A DNA stretch of 64,000 nucleotides from Duganella sp. 1224. GTDB taxonomy: Bacteria > Pseudomonadota > Gammaproteobacteria > Burkholderiales > Burkholderiaceae_D. The notes below the pieces were generated by a model. The model had not been told where the DNA came from and did no database searches. It saw only the letters and a list, made by a program, of their open reading frames with translations. Positions 54,897-63,334 of this stretch are shown here, piece after piece; position 1 is the stretch's first letter, and every line of letters begins with the position of its first letter. The stretch lies in the NCBI RefSeq assembly GCF_013408245.1, contig NZ_JACBYS010000003.1, forward strand, positions 248,001 to 312,000. Direction: 5' to 3'. A program made the translations under genes and the position numbers.

Positions 54897-55663
54897 GAGA
54901 AGATGTTGGTGCCGACCGTGCGGCGCGTGGTGCGCACAGCACGCGTGGACGGCACCTGCTTGCGCAGACGGTACAGCAGCTCCTTGGTCGAGCGCTGCAG
55001 GATGGTCGGCTCGGCGTCCGGATCGTCGTCGTACTCGGCGTCGGCCAGGTCGGCGCTGTGGCGGAATTCCGGGAACAGCTCGAACAGCGCGCGGTCCCAG
55101 CCGTCTTCCGACGCCTGCGCCAGCGCGATCGCCACCGGCACGATGTCGCTGTCGGACGAGGTCTGGCCGGTCAGGTACGGGCCCTTCGAAATGACTTCGC
55201 CGGCCACTTCCAGGATCTCCTTCGGCGCCAGCGAGAACAGGATGGCGAAGATGGTGGCGCCGTGGTCGGTGGCCGAGGCGGCCGCCAGCAGCTCGTTGCG
55301 GCGCTCCTCGTCGTCGGTGGCGAACACCACGCCGTGGATGTGGGCGAACAGCGACTCGGCGATGCGCTCCGGATCGTCCTCGATCTGGTCGTCCGGCCAG
55401 GTGGCGGCGATGAAGGCCAGGCTGTCGGCCCAGGCCTTCGGCGGCACCAGCAGCGTGGTCAGCGACATCTTGCCGCCGTCAAAGCCGGCCATGTGCAGCG
55501 CGGTCACCTGCGGCGGGATGTTGTTGAGCACTTCCACCACCGCCAGGTCGCCGAACTGGTCGGCGGCCTCGGCAAAGGCTTCCTCGGCGTGGCTCAGCGA
55601 GCCGGCCAGCACCAGTTCCGTCACTTGCTTGCTCAGTGCGGGCAGATTAGATTTCTCGGACAT
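54893..55663 (-). CDS. uncharacterised protein, third gene of the J-domain operon
   Basis: The 256-residue soluble protein (MSEKSNLPALSKQVTELVLAGSLSHAEEAFAEAADQFGDLAVVEVLNN) is predicted helical with an acidic stretch (ADAEYDDDPDAEPTILQ) near 225. The N-terminal region (LVLAGSLSHAEEAFAEAADQFGDLAVVEVL) resembles tandem helical repeats. A basic tail follows (RAVRTTRRTVGTNIFS). It starts two bases after the preceding stop. I recognise no family. Confidence 0.65.
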   Translation of the reverse strand: MSEKSNLPALSKQVTELVLAGSLSHAEEAFAEAADQFGDLAVVEVLNNIPPQVTALHMAGFDGGKMSLTTLLVPPKAWADSLAFIAATWPDDQIEDDPERIAESLFAHIHGVVFATDDEERRNELLAAASATDHGATIFAILFSLAPKEILEVAGEVISKGPYLTGQTSSDSDIVPVAIALAQASEDGWDRALFELFPEFRHSADLADAEYDDDPDAEPTILQRSTKELLYRLRKQVPSTRAVRTTRRTVGTNIFS

Positions 55664-55665
55664 GC

Positions 55666-56166
55666 TTATTCTCCATCCTGGTCGAACATTTGCGCGAAGT
55701 CGTCGCTGGCGGCGTCGTCTTCCTCGACATCGTCGCCATCGTCATTGGCCGACAGCTGGTCCAGCGACTGGTCGTCGTCGTCCCACTTGCGCGGATTCTT
55801 GTGCAGGAAGGCGGTGATGATGGCCTGGCGCGCCAGGTCCGGCATGCTGTCGGCGATGGCCGCGTACATCTTGCCCGCCTCCTCGCCCTTGCACTCGGCC
55901 ATGGCGAACACGCGCGCGGCGTCGCCGAACTCGTAGTCCTCGGCCTCGGCCAGCAGGCCCTTCGGATTGGTGAACTCGATGTGGTCGACCAGCGCAAAGG
56001 CCAGCATATTGACGTCCTCGATGCCGCCGCCCTGGGCGTACTCGCCCACCAGCGCGTCCACCATGCGCTGGTAGTTCTTGCGGTCCGGCGGATCGCCCAG
56101 GATGCCGTCGATCTGGCCTTCCAGTTCGCGCGCCTGATAGGCGAACTCGGGGTGTACTTTTCTCAT
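55666..56166 (-). CDS. uncharacterised acidic protein, second gene of the J-domain operon
   Basis: The 166-residue product (MRKVHPEFAYQARELEGQIDGILGDPPDRKNYQRMVDALVGEYAQGGG) is helical for about 125 residues. It ends in a long acidic tail (WDDDDQSLDQLSANDDGDDVEEDDAASDDFAQMF). Acidic tails of this kind occur on chaperone partners and DNA mimics; here its role is unknown. The start is 23 bases after the J-domain stop. No family is recognised. Confidence 0.65.
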   Translation of the reverse strand: MRKVHPEFAYQARELEGQIDGILGDPPDRKNYQRMVDALVGEYAQGGGIEDVNMLAFALVDHIEFTNPKGLLAEAEDYEFGDAARVFAMAECKGEEAGKMYAAIADSMPDLARQAIITAFLHKNPRKWDDDDQSLDQLSANDDGDDVEEDDAASDDFAQMFDQDGE

Positions 56167-56189
56167 TGCTTACTTTCTCAAAACAGGTA

Positions 56190-56483
56190 TCAGGCCGCCG
56201 GCAGCGTGGTGCCGTGCAGCGCGAACAGCGAACGCCACAGCTGGTACGCTTCGGCTTCGGCGTCGATGATGATGCGGTGATTCAGGCTCTGGTTGTATTC
56301 CTCGCGCTTGACCGGGTCCGACAGGATCTCGTAGGCCTTGGTGACGGCCTTGAAGCGCGCGTCGGCGCCAGGTTCGGGATTGCGGTCCGGGTGGAAGCGC
56401 ATGGCCAGCGAGCGATAGACCTTTTTGATCTCCTCTTCGCTGGCGTTCGGCGCGATACCCAGTGTGTTGTAATAATTTTCCAT
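56190..56483 (-). CDS. J-domain (DnaJ-like) co-chaperone, truncated type
   Basis: The 97-residue protein ([65 protein letters not shown]) is a complete J-domain with the HPD motif at 31-33. It has no Gly/Phe linker, zinc finger or C-terminal substrate domain. It ends in a short helix ([17 protein letters not shown]). It would stimulate DnaK ATPase for specific clients. It is the first gene of a tight four-gene operon with three unrecognised proteins. Confidence 0.88.
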   Translation of the reverse strand: MENYYNTLGIAPNASEEEIKKVYRSLAMRFHPDRNPEPGADARFKAVTKAYEILSDPVKREEYNQSLNHRIIIDAEAEAYQLWRSLFALHGTTLPAA

Positions 56484-56605
56484 TTGGAAACTCCGGGCCT
56501 TGGTGCGGAAACAAATTAATCGATCATTATACCGCGCCGCCATATCCCCACTGGCAATACGGTAAAATGGAGCAATATAGAACTTTTGCCTAATTCAACT
56601 TCCAG

Positions 56606-58372
56606 ATGAGCAACGACAAAAACAGCCCAGCGCCAGCGCACCCATCCAATTTCCTGCGCGCCATCGTCGAGCACGATATCGCGGCCGGCACCCACGACCG
56701 CCAAGGCATGCCGAGCGTCATCACCCGCTTCCCGCCGGAACCAAATGGCTACCTGCACGTCGGCCACGCCAAGTCGATTTGCCTGAACTTCGGCCTGGCG
56801 CGCGACTACCACGGCCGCTGCAACCTGCGTTTCGACGATACCAACCCGGCCAAGGAAGAGCAGGAATACGTCGACACCATCATCGACAGCGTCAAGTGGC
56901 TGGGCTTTGACTACGACTATCCGAAGGCTGACGGCTCGGTCGAGCACCACCTGCACTACGCGTCGGACTACTTTGACCAGCTGTACACCATGGCCGAGTG
57001 GCTGATCGAACACGGCTACGCCTACGTCGACAGCCAGTCGGCAGAGGATATGGCGGCCAACCGCGGCAGCTTCAATACCCCCGGCAAGAATTCGCCGTTC
57101 CGCGACCGGCCGGCCGCCGAATCGCTGCAGATCTTCCGCGACATGAAGGCCGGCAAGTACGCCGACGGCGAACACATCGTGCGCGCCAAGATCAGCGAAG
57201 ACGCGATGTCCTCGCCCAATATGAACATGCGCGACCCGGCCATCTACCGCATCCGCCACGCGCACCACGTGCGCACCGGCGACGCCTGGTGCATCTACCC
57301 GATGTACGACTACACGCACCCGATTTCGGACGCGCTGGAAAACATCACCCACTCGATCTGCACGCTGGAATTCCAGGACCACCGCCCGTTCTACGACTGG
57401 CTGCTGGAAACCCTGTCGAAAGGCGGCTTCTTCACGCTGCCGGTGCCGCGCCAGTACGAATTCTCGCGCCTCAACCTGACCTACGTGGTGACCTCCAAGC
57501 GCAAGCTGCGCCAGCTGGTCGAGGAAAAGATCGTCGATGGCTGGGACGACCCGCGCATGCCAACCATCGTCGGCCTGCGCCGCCGCGGCTACACGCCGGA
57601 ATCCATCCACCTGTTCTGCGAGCGCATCGGCGTGACCAAGGCCGACGGCTGGATCGACATGAGCACGCTGGAAGGCTGCGTGCGCGAGGACCTGGACCCG
57701 AAAGCGCCGCGCGCCACCGCCGTGCTGCGCCCGCTGAAGCTGATCATCGACAACTACCCGGAAGGCCAGACCGAGGAGTGCACCTCGCCGGTCCACCCGC
57801 ACCACCCGGAGATGGGCGTGCGCACCTTCCCGATCTCGCGCGAGCTGTGGATCGAAGAAGAGGACTTCATGGAAGTGCCGACCAAGGGCTATTTCCGCTA
57901 CTACCCGCCGATCGGCGACGCTCCGGGCAGCCGCGTGCGCCTGCGCCACGGCTACGTGACCGAGTGCACCGGCTACGACAAGGATGAAAACGGCAAGGTC
58001 GTCGCCGTGCACGTGAAGTACTTCGAGGATTCCAGGTCGGGCACGCCGGGCTCGGACAACTACAAGGTCAAGGGCAACATCCACTGGGTGTCGGCCGCCG
58101 CTGCCGTGGAAGCCGAAGTGCGCCTGTACGACCGCCTGTTCACCGACGCCCAGCCGGACGCCGGCGGCAAGGACTTCCTGTCGCTGCTGAATCCGAACGC
58201 CAAGGAAGTGGTGAAGGCCTACCTGGAGCCGGGCATCCGCGCGGCGCAGCCGGACCAGCGCTTCCAGTTCGAGCGCCATGGCTACTTCGTGGCCGACCGC
58301 GTCGACTCGCAGCCCGGCAAGCCGGTGTTCAACCGCATCGTCACGCTGAAGGACAGCTGGGTCGCGAAATAA
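56606..58372 (+). CDS. glnS: glutaminyl-tRNA synthetase
   Basis: The 588-residue class I synthetase has the HIGH-type motif in PPEPNGYLHVGHAKSICLNFGLA, RFDDTNPAKEEQEYVDTIIDSVKWLGFDYDYP, TLEFQDHRPFYDWLLE and the KMSKS-equivalent VVTSKRKLRQLVEEKIVDGWDDPRMPTIVGLRRRGYTPESI. The C-terminal anticodon-binding beta-barrels follow (about 340-560, ending LNPNAKEVVKAYLEPGI). Length matches bacterial GlnRS. A good terminator follows. Confidence 0.98.
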   Translation: MSNDKNSPAPAHPSNFLRAIVEHDIAAGTHDRQGMPSVITRFPPEPNGYLHVGHAKSICLNFGLARDYHGRCNLRFDDTNPAKEEQEYVDTIIDSVKWLGFDYDYPKADGSVEHHLHYASDYFDQLYTMAEWLIEHGYAYVDSQSAEDMAANRGSFNTPGKNSPFRDRPAAESLQIFRDMKAGKYADGEHIVRAKISEDAMSSPNMNMRDPAIYRIRHAHHVRTGDAWCIYPMYDYTHPISDALENITHSICTLEFQDHRPFYDWLLETLSKGGFFTLPVPRQYEFSRLNLTYVVTSKRKLRQLVEEKIVDGWDDPRMPTIVGLRRRGYTPESIHLFCERIGVTKADGWIDMSTLEGCVREDLDPKAPRATAVLRPLKLIIDNYPEGQTEECTSPVHPHHPEMGVRTFPISRELWIEEEDFMEVPTKGYFRYYPPIGDAPGSRVRLRHGYVTECTGYDKDENGKVVAVHVKYFEDSRSGTPGSDNYKVKGNIHWVSAAAAVEAEVRLYDRLFTDAQPDAGGKDFLSLLNPNAKEVVKAYLEPGIRAAQPDQRFQFERHGYFVADRVDSQPGKPVFNRIVTLKDSWVAK

Positions 58373-58390
58373 GCCGCCCCCGCTCCACTC

Positions 58391-58419
58391 AAAACGGCGC
58401 CCGCGTGGCGCCGTTTTTT
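58391..58419 (+). terminator. Rho-independent terminator of glnS
   Basis: CGGCGCC (58395-58401) pairs with GGCGCCG (58407-58413) around a five-base loop, followed by six T. The A-run on the other side makes it partly bidirectional. Confidence 0.9.
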
Positions 58420-58512
58420 GTTGACTTTAAGTTGACTAACCGTCCAGGACAAATAGCTTTTTTGCAAAGCTGCTTGACTCGGCGAAGGCTTATTTCCTAT
58501 AGTCAAAATATT

Positions 58513-60321
58513 ATGGCCATCGCCCACAGACAGCTATTCCCCGCTTCCCGGCCGGTATGGTGGGCGGGGGTGCTGTTGTCGCTGGGGATAGGCGGACTGT
58601 TTTACCTGGGGGCCCACCGCACCATCGACTACGATGCCAGCGAGCGGTTTTTGCACCAGGCGCAAAACGCCCAATACAACATCAGCTCGCGGCTGAACGC
58701 CTACACCGACGTGTTGCGCGGCACCGCCAGCTTCTTCCACGCGGCCGAGCACGTGGACCGCGCCAGCTTTCACCGCTACGTCAGCGGGCTCGATATCGAC
58801 AAGCAGTTCCCCGCGCTGGACAACATCAACTATGCCCTGTACGTGACCGACGCCGGCCGCGACGCGCTGGAACAAGCCAGCTTCGGCGTGGCGCCCGGCT
58901 ATCCGGCCCGGCTCAGCATCCAGCCAGCCGAGCGCCGCGCGGAATACTGGGTGCTGACGATGATCGAGCCGCTGGACGAATTCCGCGAAAAAATCGGCCG
59001 CGACATCGGCTACCGGGCGCCGGTGGCGCGGGCGCTGCGTCAGGGCCGCGACACCGGCGACCTCAGCGCCTCGGGGCTGCCGATCGACAGCGCCCACCAG
59101 CCGCTGGGCGCTGGCCTGGCGCTGCGCCTGCCGGTGTACCGCAACGGCGCGCCGCTGCGGACCGTGGCCCAGCGCCGCGCCGCCTACGTCGGCTCGGTGG
59201 GCATCGGCTTCAGCGTGCCGCGGCTGGTGGCGGCGGCGCTGGAGCCGATGCAGGTGCTCGACACCCGGCTGGTGCTGTACGACACCGGCGAAGCCGGCGC
59301 GCCGCGCACACCGGTGCAGCTATTCGACAGCAACCCAGCCGGCAGCCCGCCGCGCGGCAGCGGCCTGTTCAGCGTGGTGTTGCCGGTCGACTTCCACCAT
59401 CGCCGCTGGAGCGCGCACTTCAGCGCGCCCAAGGCCAACTGGTACAGCCGCTTCGACATCTGGCTGCCCTGGCTGGCGATGCTGTGCGGCTTCACCGGCT
59501 CGCTGCTGTTCTACCTGCTGTTCCACACGCTGTCGTCGTCGCGCATGCGGGCGGTGAAGATGGCCAAGGAAATGACGCGCGAGCTGCGCAACAGCCAGGC
59601 GCGGCTGCAGCAATCGCACCACAAGCTGCGCCGGCTGGCGGCGCACTCGGACCAGATCAAGGAACAGGAGCGCAAGCGCATCGCGCGGGAAATCCACGAC
59701 GACCTCGGCCAGAACCTGCTGGTGCTGCGCATCGACGTCGACATGTTCGCCACGCGCACGCGCCACCGCCACCCGCGCCTGCACGCGCGCGCCCAGCGCA
59801 TGCTGAGCCAGATCGACAGCAGCATCAAGAGCGTGCGCCACATCATCAACGACCTGCGCCCGACGGTGCTGGACCTGGGCCTGAACGCGGCGGTGGAGTG
59901 GCAGATCGCCCAGTTTCGCGCGCGCTCCGGCATGGTGTGCGAGCTGATCGACCACGATACCGAAATCCGCATCGACGACCAGCGCGCCACCGCCTTCTTC
60001 CGCGTGCTGCAAGAGTCGCTCAGCAATATTCTGCAGCACGCCCACGCCAGCCTGGTGCGCGTGGAACTGCTGCAAACCGGCGGCATGCTGTGCATGACCA
60101 TCACCGACAACGGCATCGGCGTGCGCGACAGCAGCCGCAACAAGATCGGCTCGTTCGGCCTGGTCGGCATCGAAGAGCGTATCAGCCTGCTGGGCGGCAC
60201 CTGCTCGATCGCCGGCAGTCCCAACGCCGGCACGACGGTGGCCATCGCCGTGCCGGTCAGCGACCCGGCCACGTCGCAGTTACCCCTGCCGGCCGCCAGC
60301 ACCGCCGACCTGGCGTTGTAA
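58513..60321 (+). CDS. membrane-bound CHASE-domain histidine kinase (NarX/DegS family)
   Basis: The 602-residue protein has an N-terminal membrane helix (WWAGVLLSLGIGGLFYLGAH), an extracytoplasmic CHASE domain (about 40-290; FLHQAQNAQYNISSRLNAYTDVLRGTASFFHA and ALDNINYALYVT) and a second helix (LPWLAMLCGFTGSLLFYLLF). The HisKA_3 dimerisation region holds the phospho-His in EQERKRIAREIHDDLGQ. The ATPase domain follows (QESLSNILQHAHAS, TDNGIGV, GLVGIEERISLLGG). The ligand class is likely a small hormone-like or carbon compound. No response regulator is next to it. Confidence 0.88.
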   Translation: MAIAHRQLFPASRPVWWAGVLLSLGIGGLFYLGAHRTIDYDASERFLHQAQNAQYNISSRLNAYTDVLRGTASFFHAAEHVDRASFHRYVSGLDIDKQFPALDNINYALYVTDAGRDALEQASFGVAPGYPARLSIQPAERRAEYWVLTMIEPLDEFREKIGRDIGYRAPVARALRQGRDTGDLSASGLPIDSAHQPLGAGLALRLPVYRNGAPLRTVAQRRAAYVGSVGIGFSVPRLVAAALEPMQVLDTRLVLYDTGEAGAPRTPVQLFDSNPAGSPPRGSGLFSVVLPVDFHHRRWSAHFSAPKANWYSRFDIWLPWLAMLCGFTGSLLFYLLFHTLSSSRMRAVKMAKEMTRELRNSQARLQQSHHKLRRLAAHSDQIKEQERKRIAREIHDDLGQNLLVLRIDVDMFATRTRHRHPRLHARAQRMLSQIDSSIKSVRHIINDLRPTVLDLGLNAAVEWQIAQFRARSGMVCELIDHDTEIRIDDQRATAFFRVLQESLSNILQHAHASLVRVELLQTGGMLCMTITDNGIGVRDSSRNKIGSFGLVGIEERISLLGGTCSIAGSPNAGTTVAIAVPVSDPATSQLPLPAASTADLAL

Positions 60322-60431
60322 AATTTCCTTTGAAACATTGATTAACCTCAAGGAACACCTCTCTCCTCCGGGCAAAATCAAAGGCATTCGCAGCCTTTTC
60401 AACCCGCATCAATACAGCAAAGGAGATCCTG

Positions 60432-60980
60432 ATGAATGCCCCAACCCTGCACGCCATCGCCGCCCTGGACCTGGAACCGATCAAAGTCAAGCTGATGCAC
60501 CAGGAGTCCGGCGAAGGCTGGACGCTGGAGCGCGCCAACGCCGTCGAGTTCGAATACCGCCGTTTCCTGCACCTGATGAAGAAGTACCCGCACGAACAGA
60601 CCGCGCCGCTGGTCGACGTCGACACCTTCTGGCATTACCACATCCTGGACACGATGAAATACCACGCCGATTGCGACGCCGTGTTCGGCCACTACCTGCA
60701 CCATTTCCCGTACATCGGCCTGCGTGGCGAGGATGACGAGACGGCGCACGTGCGGGTTGGCCAGCGCATGAAAGAGCTGTACGAGGAGACGTTTGGCGAG
60801 GACTATGTGCGCGCGGCGGCGCCGGCGCGGAGCGCGCACTCGGGCGTGGTGACCGGGGCGTTTGCCCACTCCGGCGCGCTGCCGGACGTCGCCCACTCGG
60901 GCGTGGTGGCCGGCGAGATCGTGGTGGCGCAACAATCCAGCTTCTACAGCCAGCGCCCTCGCCTGGCCCAACCCGTTTGA
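60432..60980 (+). CDS. GRDP-like (glycine-rich domain-containing protein-like) protein
   Basis: The 182-residue protein starts MNAPTLHAIAALDLEPIKVKLMHQESGEGWT. The middle (LERANAVEFEYRRFLHLMKKYPHEQTAPLVDVDTFWHYHILDTMKYHADCDAVFGHYLHHFPYIG) matches the GRDP-like family. His-rich positions (DTFWHYHILDT, HYLHHFP) could bind metal. The C-terminal tail has three AHSG units near 137, 147 and 157. The family has no clear biochemical role. Spacing to the histidine kinase is 110 bases, so it may be a separate unit. Confidence 0.75.
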   Translation: MNAPTLHAIAALDLEPIKVKLMHQESGEGWTLERANAVEFEYRRFLHLMKKYPHEQTAPLVDVDTFWHYHILDTMKYHADCDAVFGHYLHHFPYIGLRGEDDETAHVRVGQRMKELYEETFGEDYVRAAAPARSAHSGVVTGAFAHSGALPDVAHSGVVAGEIVVAQQSSFYSQRPRLAQPV

Positions 60981-61050
60981 CGCACAAAAACCGGGCGGCT
61001 TGCCAAAAAAAGTGGCATACTCGGAAGTCTACAGATGATGGGAGTTCATC

Positions 61051-61257
61051 ATGGCCGTCAATACCGTCGCTTCGAGCAATACCACCGCGATCCAGCAAGC
61101 CGCCCCCAACCGCCAACCTGAGCAGGTAAAAGCCGTGGACCGGCCCGCCGAGAAGGTCGAGCAGCCGCCACCGCCACCACCGCCGCAGGCGGCGGTCGCG
61201 CCGACCGTCAACACCAGCGGCCAGCGCATCGGCACCACCATCAGCACCTCGGCATAG
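61051..61257 (+). CDS. small proline-rich protein
   Basis: A 68-residue product (MAVNTVASSNTTAIQQAAPNRQPEQVKAVDRPAEKVEQPPPPPPP...) following GGGAG. It has a seven-proline run near 40 and a Ser/Thr tail (PTVNTSGQRIGTTISTSA). The NTSGQRIGTTIS end is a recurrent C-terminus in small proteins of this bacterial group, to my memory. No signal peptide or domain; role unknown. Confidence 0.6.
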   Translation: MAVNTVASSNTTAIQQAAPNRQPEQVKAVDRPAEKVEQPPPPPPPQAAVAPTVNTSGQRIGTTISTSA

Positions 61258-61344
61258 CGGGGTAAGCCACAACCTGGCCCCCAAGCCTACGCGAGGAGGC
61301 CGTCACTGCGGACGGCACCGCCACACCCCGCACACCGCGGCGCC

Positions 61345-61374
61345 AGGGTCTGACCCCGTACGGGGTCAGACCCT
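61345..61374. repeat. 30-bp GGGGTC palindrome, copy 4
   Basis: AGGGTCTGACCCC, GTAC, GGGGTCAGACCCT. A paired change from G to A at the left end and C to T at the right end keeps the full palindrome. It lies in the 185-bp gap after the proline-rich gene. Confidence 0.9.
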
Positions 61375-61387
61375 TACGTTTTGGGGT

Positions 61388-61430
61388 AAAAAAAACGGCG
61401 CGTCACTCTGAAGTGCGCGCCGTTTCTTTT
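61388..61430. terminator. bidirectional terminator
   Basis: AAACGGCGCG (61393-61402) pairs with CGCGCCGTTT (61416-61425), extended inward by CACT/AGTG, with an A-run on the left (T-run for the - strand) and TTTCTTTT on the right. It would end the small - strand gene at 61443 and any read-through from the left. Confidence 0.8.
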
Positions 61431-61442
61431 GCCTGTCCGCTA

Positions 61443-61682
61443 TCAGGACGCCATCATTTCGCGCAGTTCGCGAATGCTGAAATCGCTGATCTCGTGCATG
61501 CGAATCAGGATGGTCGCGCCAATCGGCAGCGTGTTGTGACGGATCTTGGAGATGACCGGAGGAGCCACTTCCAGCGCGCGGGACAGCGCCGCATCGTTTT
61601 TCAGTTGCAGTTTTTCGATGATGGCGTCCAGCACACGGTTCGGGTTATAAGTCGGCGACGCGGTGATTTCTTTGAGGGACAT
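61443..61682 (-). CDS. small helix-turn-helix-like protein
   Basis: The 79-residue protein (MSLKEITASPTYNPNRVLDAIIEKLQLKNDAALSRALEVAPPVISKIRHNTLPIGATILIRMHEISDFSIRELREMM) has the spacing of a XRE-like helix-turn-helix (LQLKNDAALSRALEVAPPVISKIRHNTLPIGATILIRMHEIS). It could be a regulator or nucleoid-associated factor. The family is conserved in Burkholderiales, as far as I can tell, and its target is unknown. Confidence 0.7.
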   Translation of the reverse strand: MSLKEITASPTYNPNRVLDAIIEKLQLKNDAALSRALEVAPPVISKIRHNTLPIGATILIRMHEISDFSIRELREMMAS

Positions 61683-61942
61683 AGTAGTTTAAGTAAGTTC
61701 GCGGTCGATTTTGCAAAAAAACGACACATGGATAAGAAAAATTTTTAGCTCAATTACCATCGAAGCACGAGAAACCACGAACATTTATGCCGCGTTTTAG
61801 TGCTTAACCAAGGTAATACACGCTGACGTTACAAAAGGGCTAACTCAACAGACGTTTCTGTGAGATTTAGTGAGATTCTAACCCTATTTTGTGTGGTAGT
61901 GCGTATATCTGTTGTAAAAATAAGTATCAAAGTATGTAAAGA

Positions 61943-62194
61943 TCAACTTGGACGGGTGACGCCGGCGGCAAGGAAGCACCATTCAACCGCCATCAGCGTG
62001 GCCAGTTGGGCGATCGTGCCTGGGAGGAACAACGTGGAAGAGGAAAAATGCTCGGCATGTTGCGGATTGCAGTGCCAGCCCAGCTGGCGGCGGATTTCTT
62101 CCGGCACCGGCGGCGGGCAGTGGCCAAAATCCCGCTGACGCTGCTGCATGTAAGCGCGAACCTGCTCCTTGGTCGGCTGCAAAGTGGCTGACAT
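61943..62194 (-). CDS. small protein of unknown function
   Basis: The 83-residue product (MSATLQPTKEQVRAYMQQRQRDFGHCPPPVPEEIRRQLGWHCNPQHAEHF...) follows a GAAGGAG site. Features are a helix (EQVRAYMQQRQRD), a Pro-rich turn, two cysteines (26 and 42) and His residues, then a hydrophobic helix (PGTIAQLATLMAVEWCFLAAG). No family is recognised. The AT-rich 260-bp stretch on its 3' side (61683-61942) contains a direct GTGAGATT repeat (61860, 61870) but no gene. Confidence 0.55.
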   Translation of the reverse strand: MSATLQPTKEQVRAYMQQRQRDFGHCPPPVPEEIRRQLGWHCNPQHAEHFSSSTLFLPGTIAQLATLMAVEWCFLAAGVTRPS

Positions 62195-62241
62195 GCGCGC
62201 ACTCCTTCGTGGAAGATGGCTAACAGTATCTTAACATGTGT

Positions 62242-62271
62242 TGACTTATTTGATATGCATCAAATAAGTCA
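62242..62271. repeat. 30-bp near-perfect palindrome
   Basis: TGACTTATTTGAT (62242-62254), ATGC, ATCAAATAAGTCA (62259-62271): two 13-bp arms around a four-base centre, AT-rich unlike the surrounding genes. It lies 48 bases upstream of the 83-residue gene and 74 bases beyond the stop of the SDR gene. It could be an operator or a transcript end. Confidence 0.75.
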
Positions 62272-62344
62272 GCTTATAAGTTTGTCACAGAAAACTGACG
62301 ACAGACTTTCACTGCTTTAACTTCTGTTGCTGCTTTACATATCT

Positions 62345-63217
62345 TTACATTCGCGCCAGCGTGGCCGCCACGCTCGGGTAGCGCAGCCGCACGCCCAGTT
62401 CGCGCTTGATGCGGTCGTTACGCAGGCGGCGCGACTCCGACATGAAGGACAACAGCGCCGGCGACACCACCCGCTGCAGTTCGGCGCGCGGCAGGCGTGG
62501 CGGGCGCGGCAGCTGGAACGCATCGGCGACCGCATCGAAATACTGCGCCATCTTCATATCGCTGTCATCTACCGCATGGTAGGCACGGTGAGGTAGCGCA
62601 CGATACAAGGCCCGCACGATGATCGCGGCCAGGTCGTCGGCATGGATGTGGTTGGTGTAGACGTCGTCGGCGTCGATCAGCGCCGGCGTGCCCTCGCGCA
62701 AGCGCTTCAGCGGCAGCCGGTCGGCGCCATAGATGCCGGGCACGCGCAGGATGGACAGCGTGGCGCCGGCGCGGCACGCCCAGCGCCGCAGCGTGCGCTC
62801 GGCATCCACCCGCCGCAACGCCCGGGCGTTGCGCGGCGCCACCGGCCGGCTCTCGTCGAACAGCGCGCCGCCGCAATCGCCATAGACGCCCGTGGTACTG
62901 ATATACACCACCTTGCCGCCGGCCGGCAGCACCGCCGTCAGATTGCGGGTGCGCGTGTCCAGCACGCCATCGGCCGGCGGCGGCGCCAGGTGCACCACCC
63001 ACGGCGCCAGCCCGTCCAGCCGGCGCAGCGTGGCCGGCTGGTCGAGGTCGATGACCAGCGGCACGGCGCCGGCGGCCCGCAGTTCGGCGCGGCGCCCGGC
63101 CTGGCTGGTGGTGGCAAACACGCGGAAATGGCGGGCCAGCAAGGGCAGCAGCCGCATGCCGACGTCGCCGCAGCCCACGATCAGCAGGCGCGGGCGGTGG
63201 AAGTTGGAGGTTTTCAT
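62345..63217 (-). CDS. NAD-dependent epimerase/SDR family protein
   Basis: The 290-residue protein starts at 63217 with a Rossmann loop (RLLIVGCGDVGMRLLPLLARHFRVFATTSQAGRRAELRAAGA). VVYISTTGVYGDCGGALFDESRPVAPRNARALRRVDAERTL matches the extended SDR family (YISTTGVYG), with the Tyr and a displaced Lys. It resembles YeeZ-like proteins. The C-terminus is basic (LRNDRIKRELGVRLRYPS). The substrate is unknown, perhaps a sugar nucleotide. Confidence 0.85.
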   Translation of the reverse strand: MKTSNFHRPRLLIVGCGDVGMRLLPLLARHFRVFATTSQAGRRAELRAAGAVPLVIDLDQPATLRRLDGLAPWVVHLAPPPADGVLDTRTRNLTAVLPAGGKVVYISTTGVYGDCGGALFDESRPVAPRNARALRRVDAERTLRRWACRAGATLSILRVPGIYGADRLPLKRLREGTPALIDADDVYTNHIHADDLAAIIVRALYRALPHRAYHAVDDSDMKMAQYFDAVADAFQLPRPPRLPRAELQRVVSPALLSFMSESRRLRNDRIKRELGVRLRYPSVAATLARM

Positions 63218-63334
63218 GCCGCGATTGTAAGGGACATTATCAACGCCGCGTTGAAACAGTTAGCGTTCCCGGCCAGTCCCCAGCCGCGCCCCCTTCTGCC
63301 ACACTGCCGCCATCGACATTTGCTGGAGAACACC

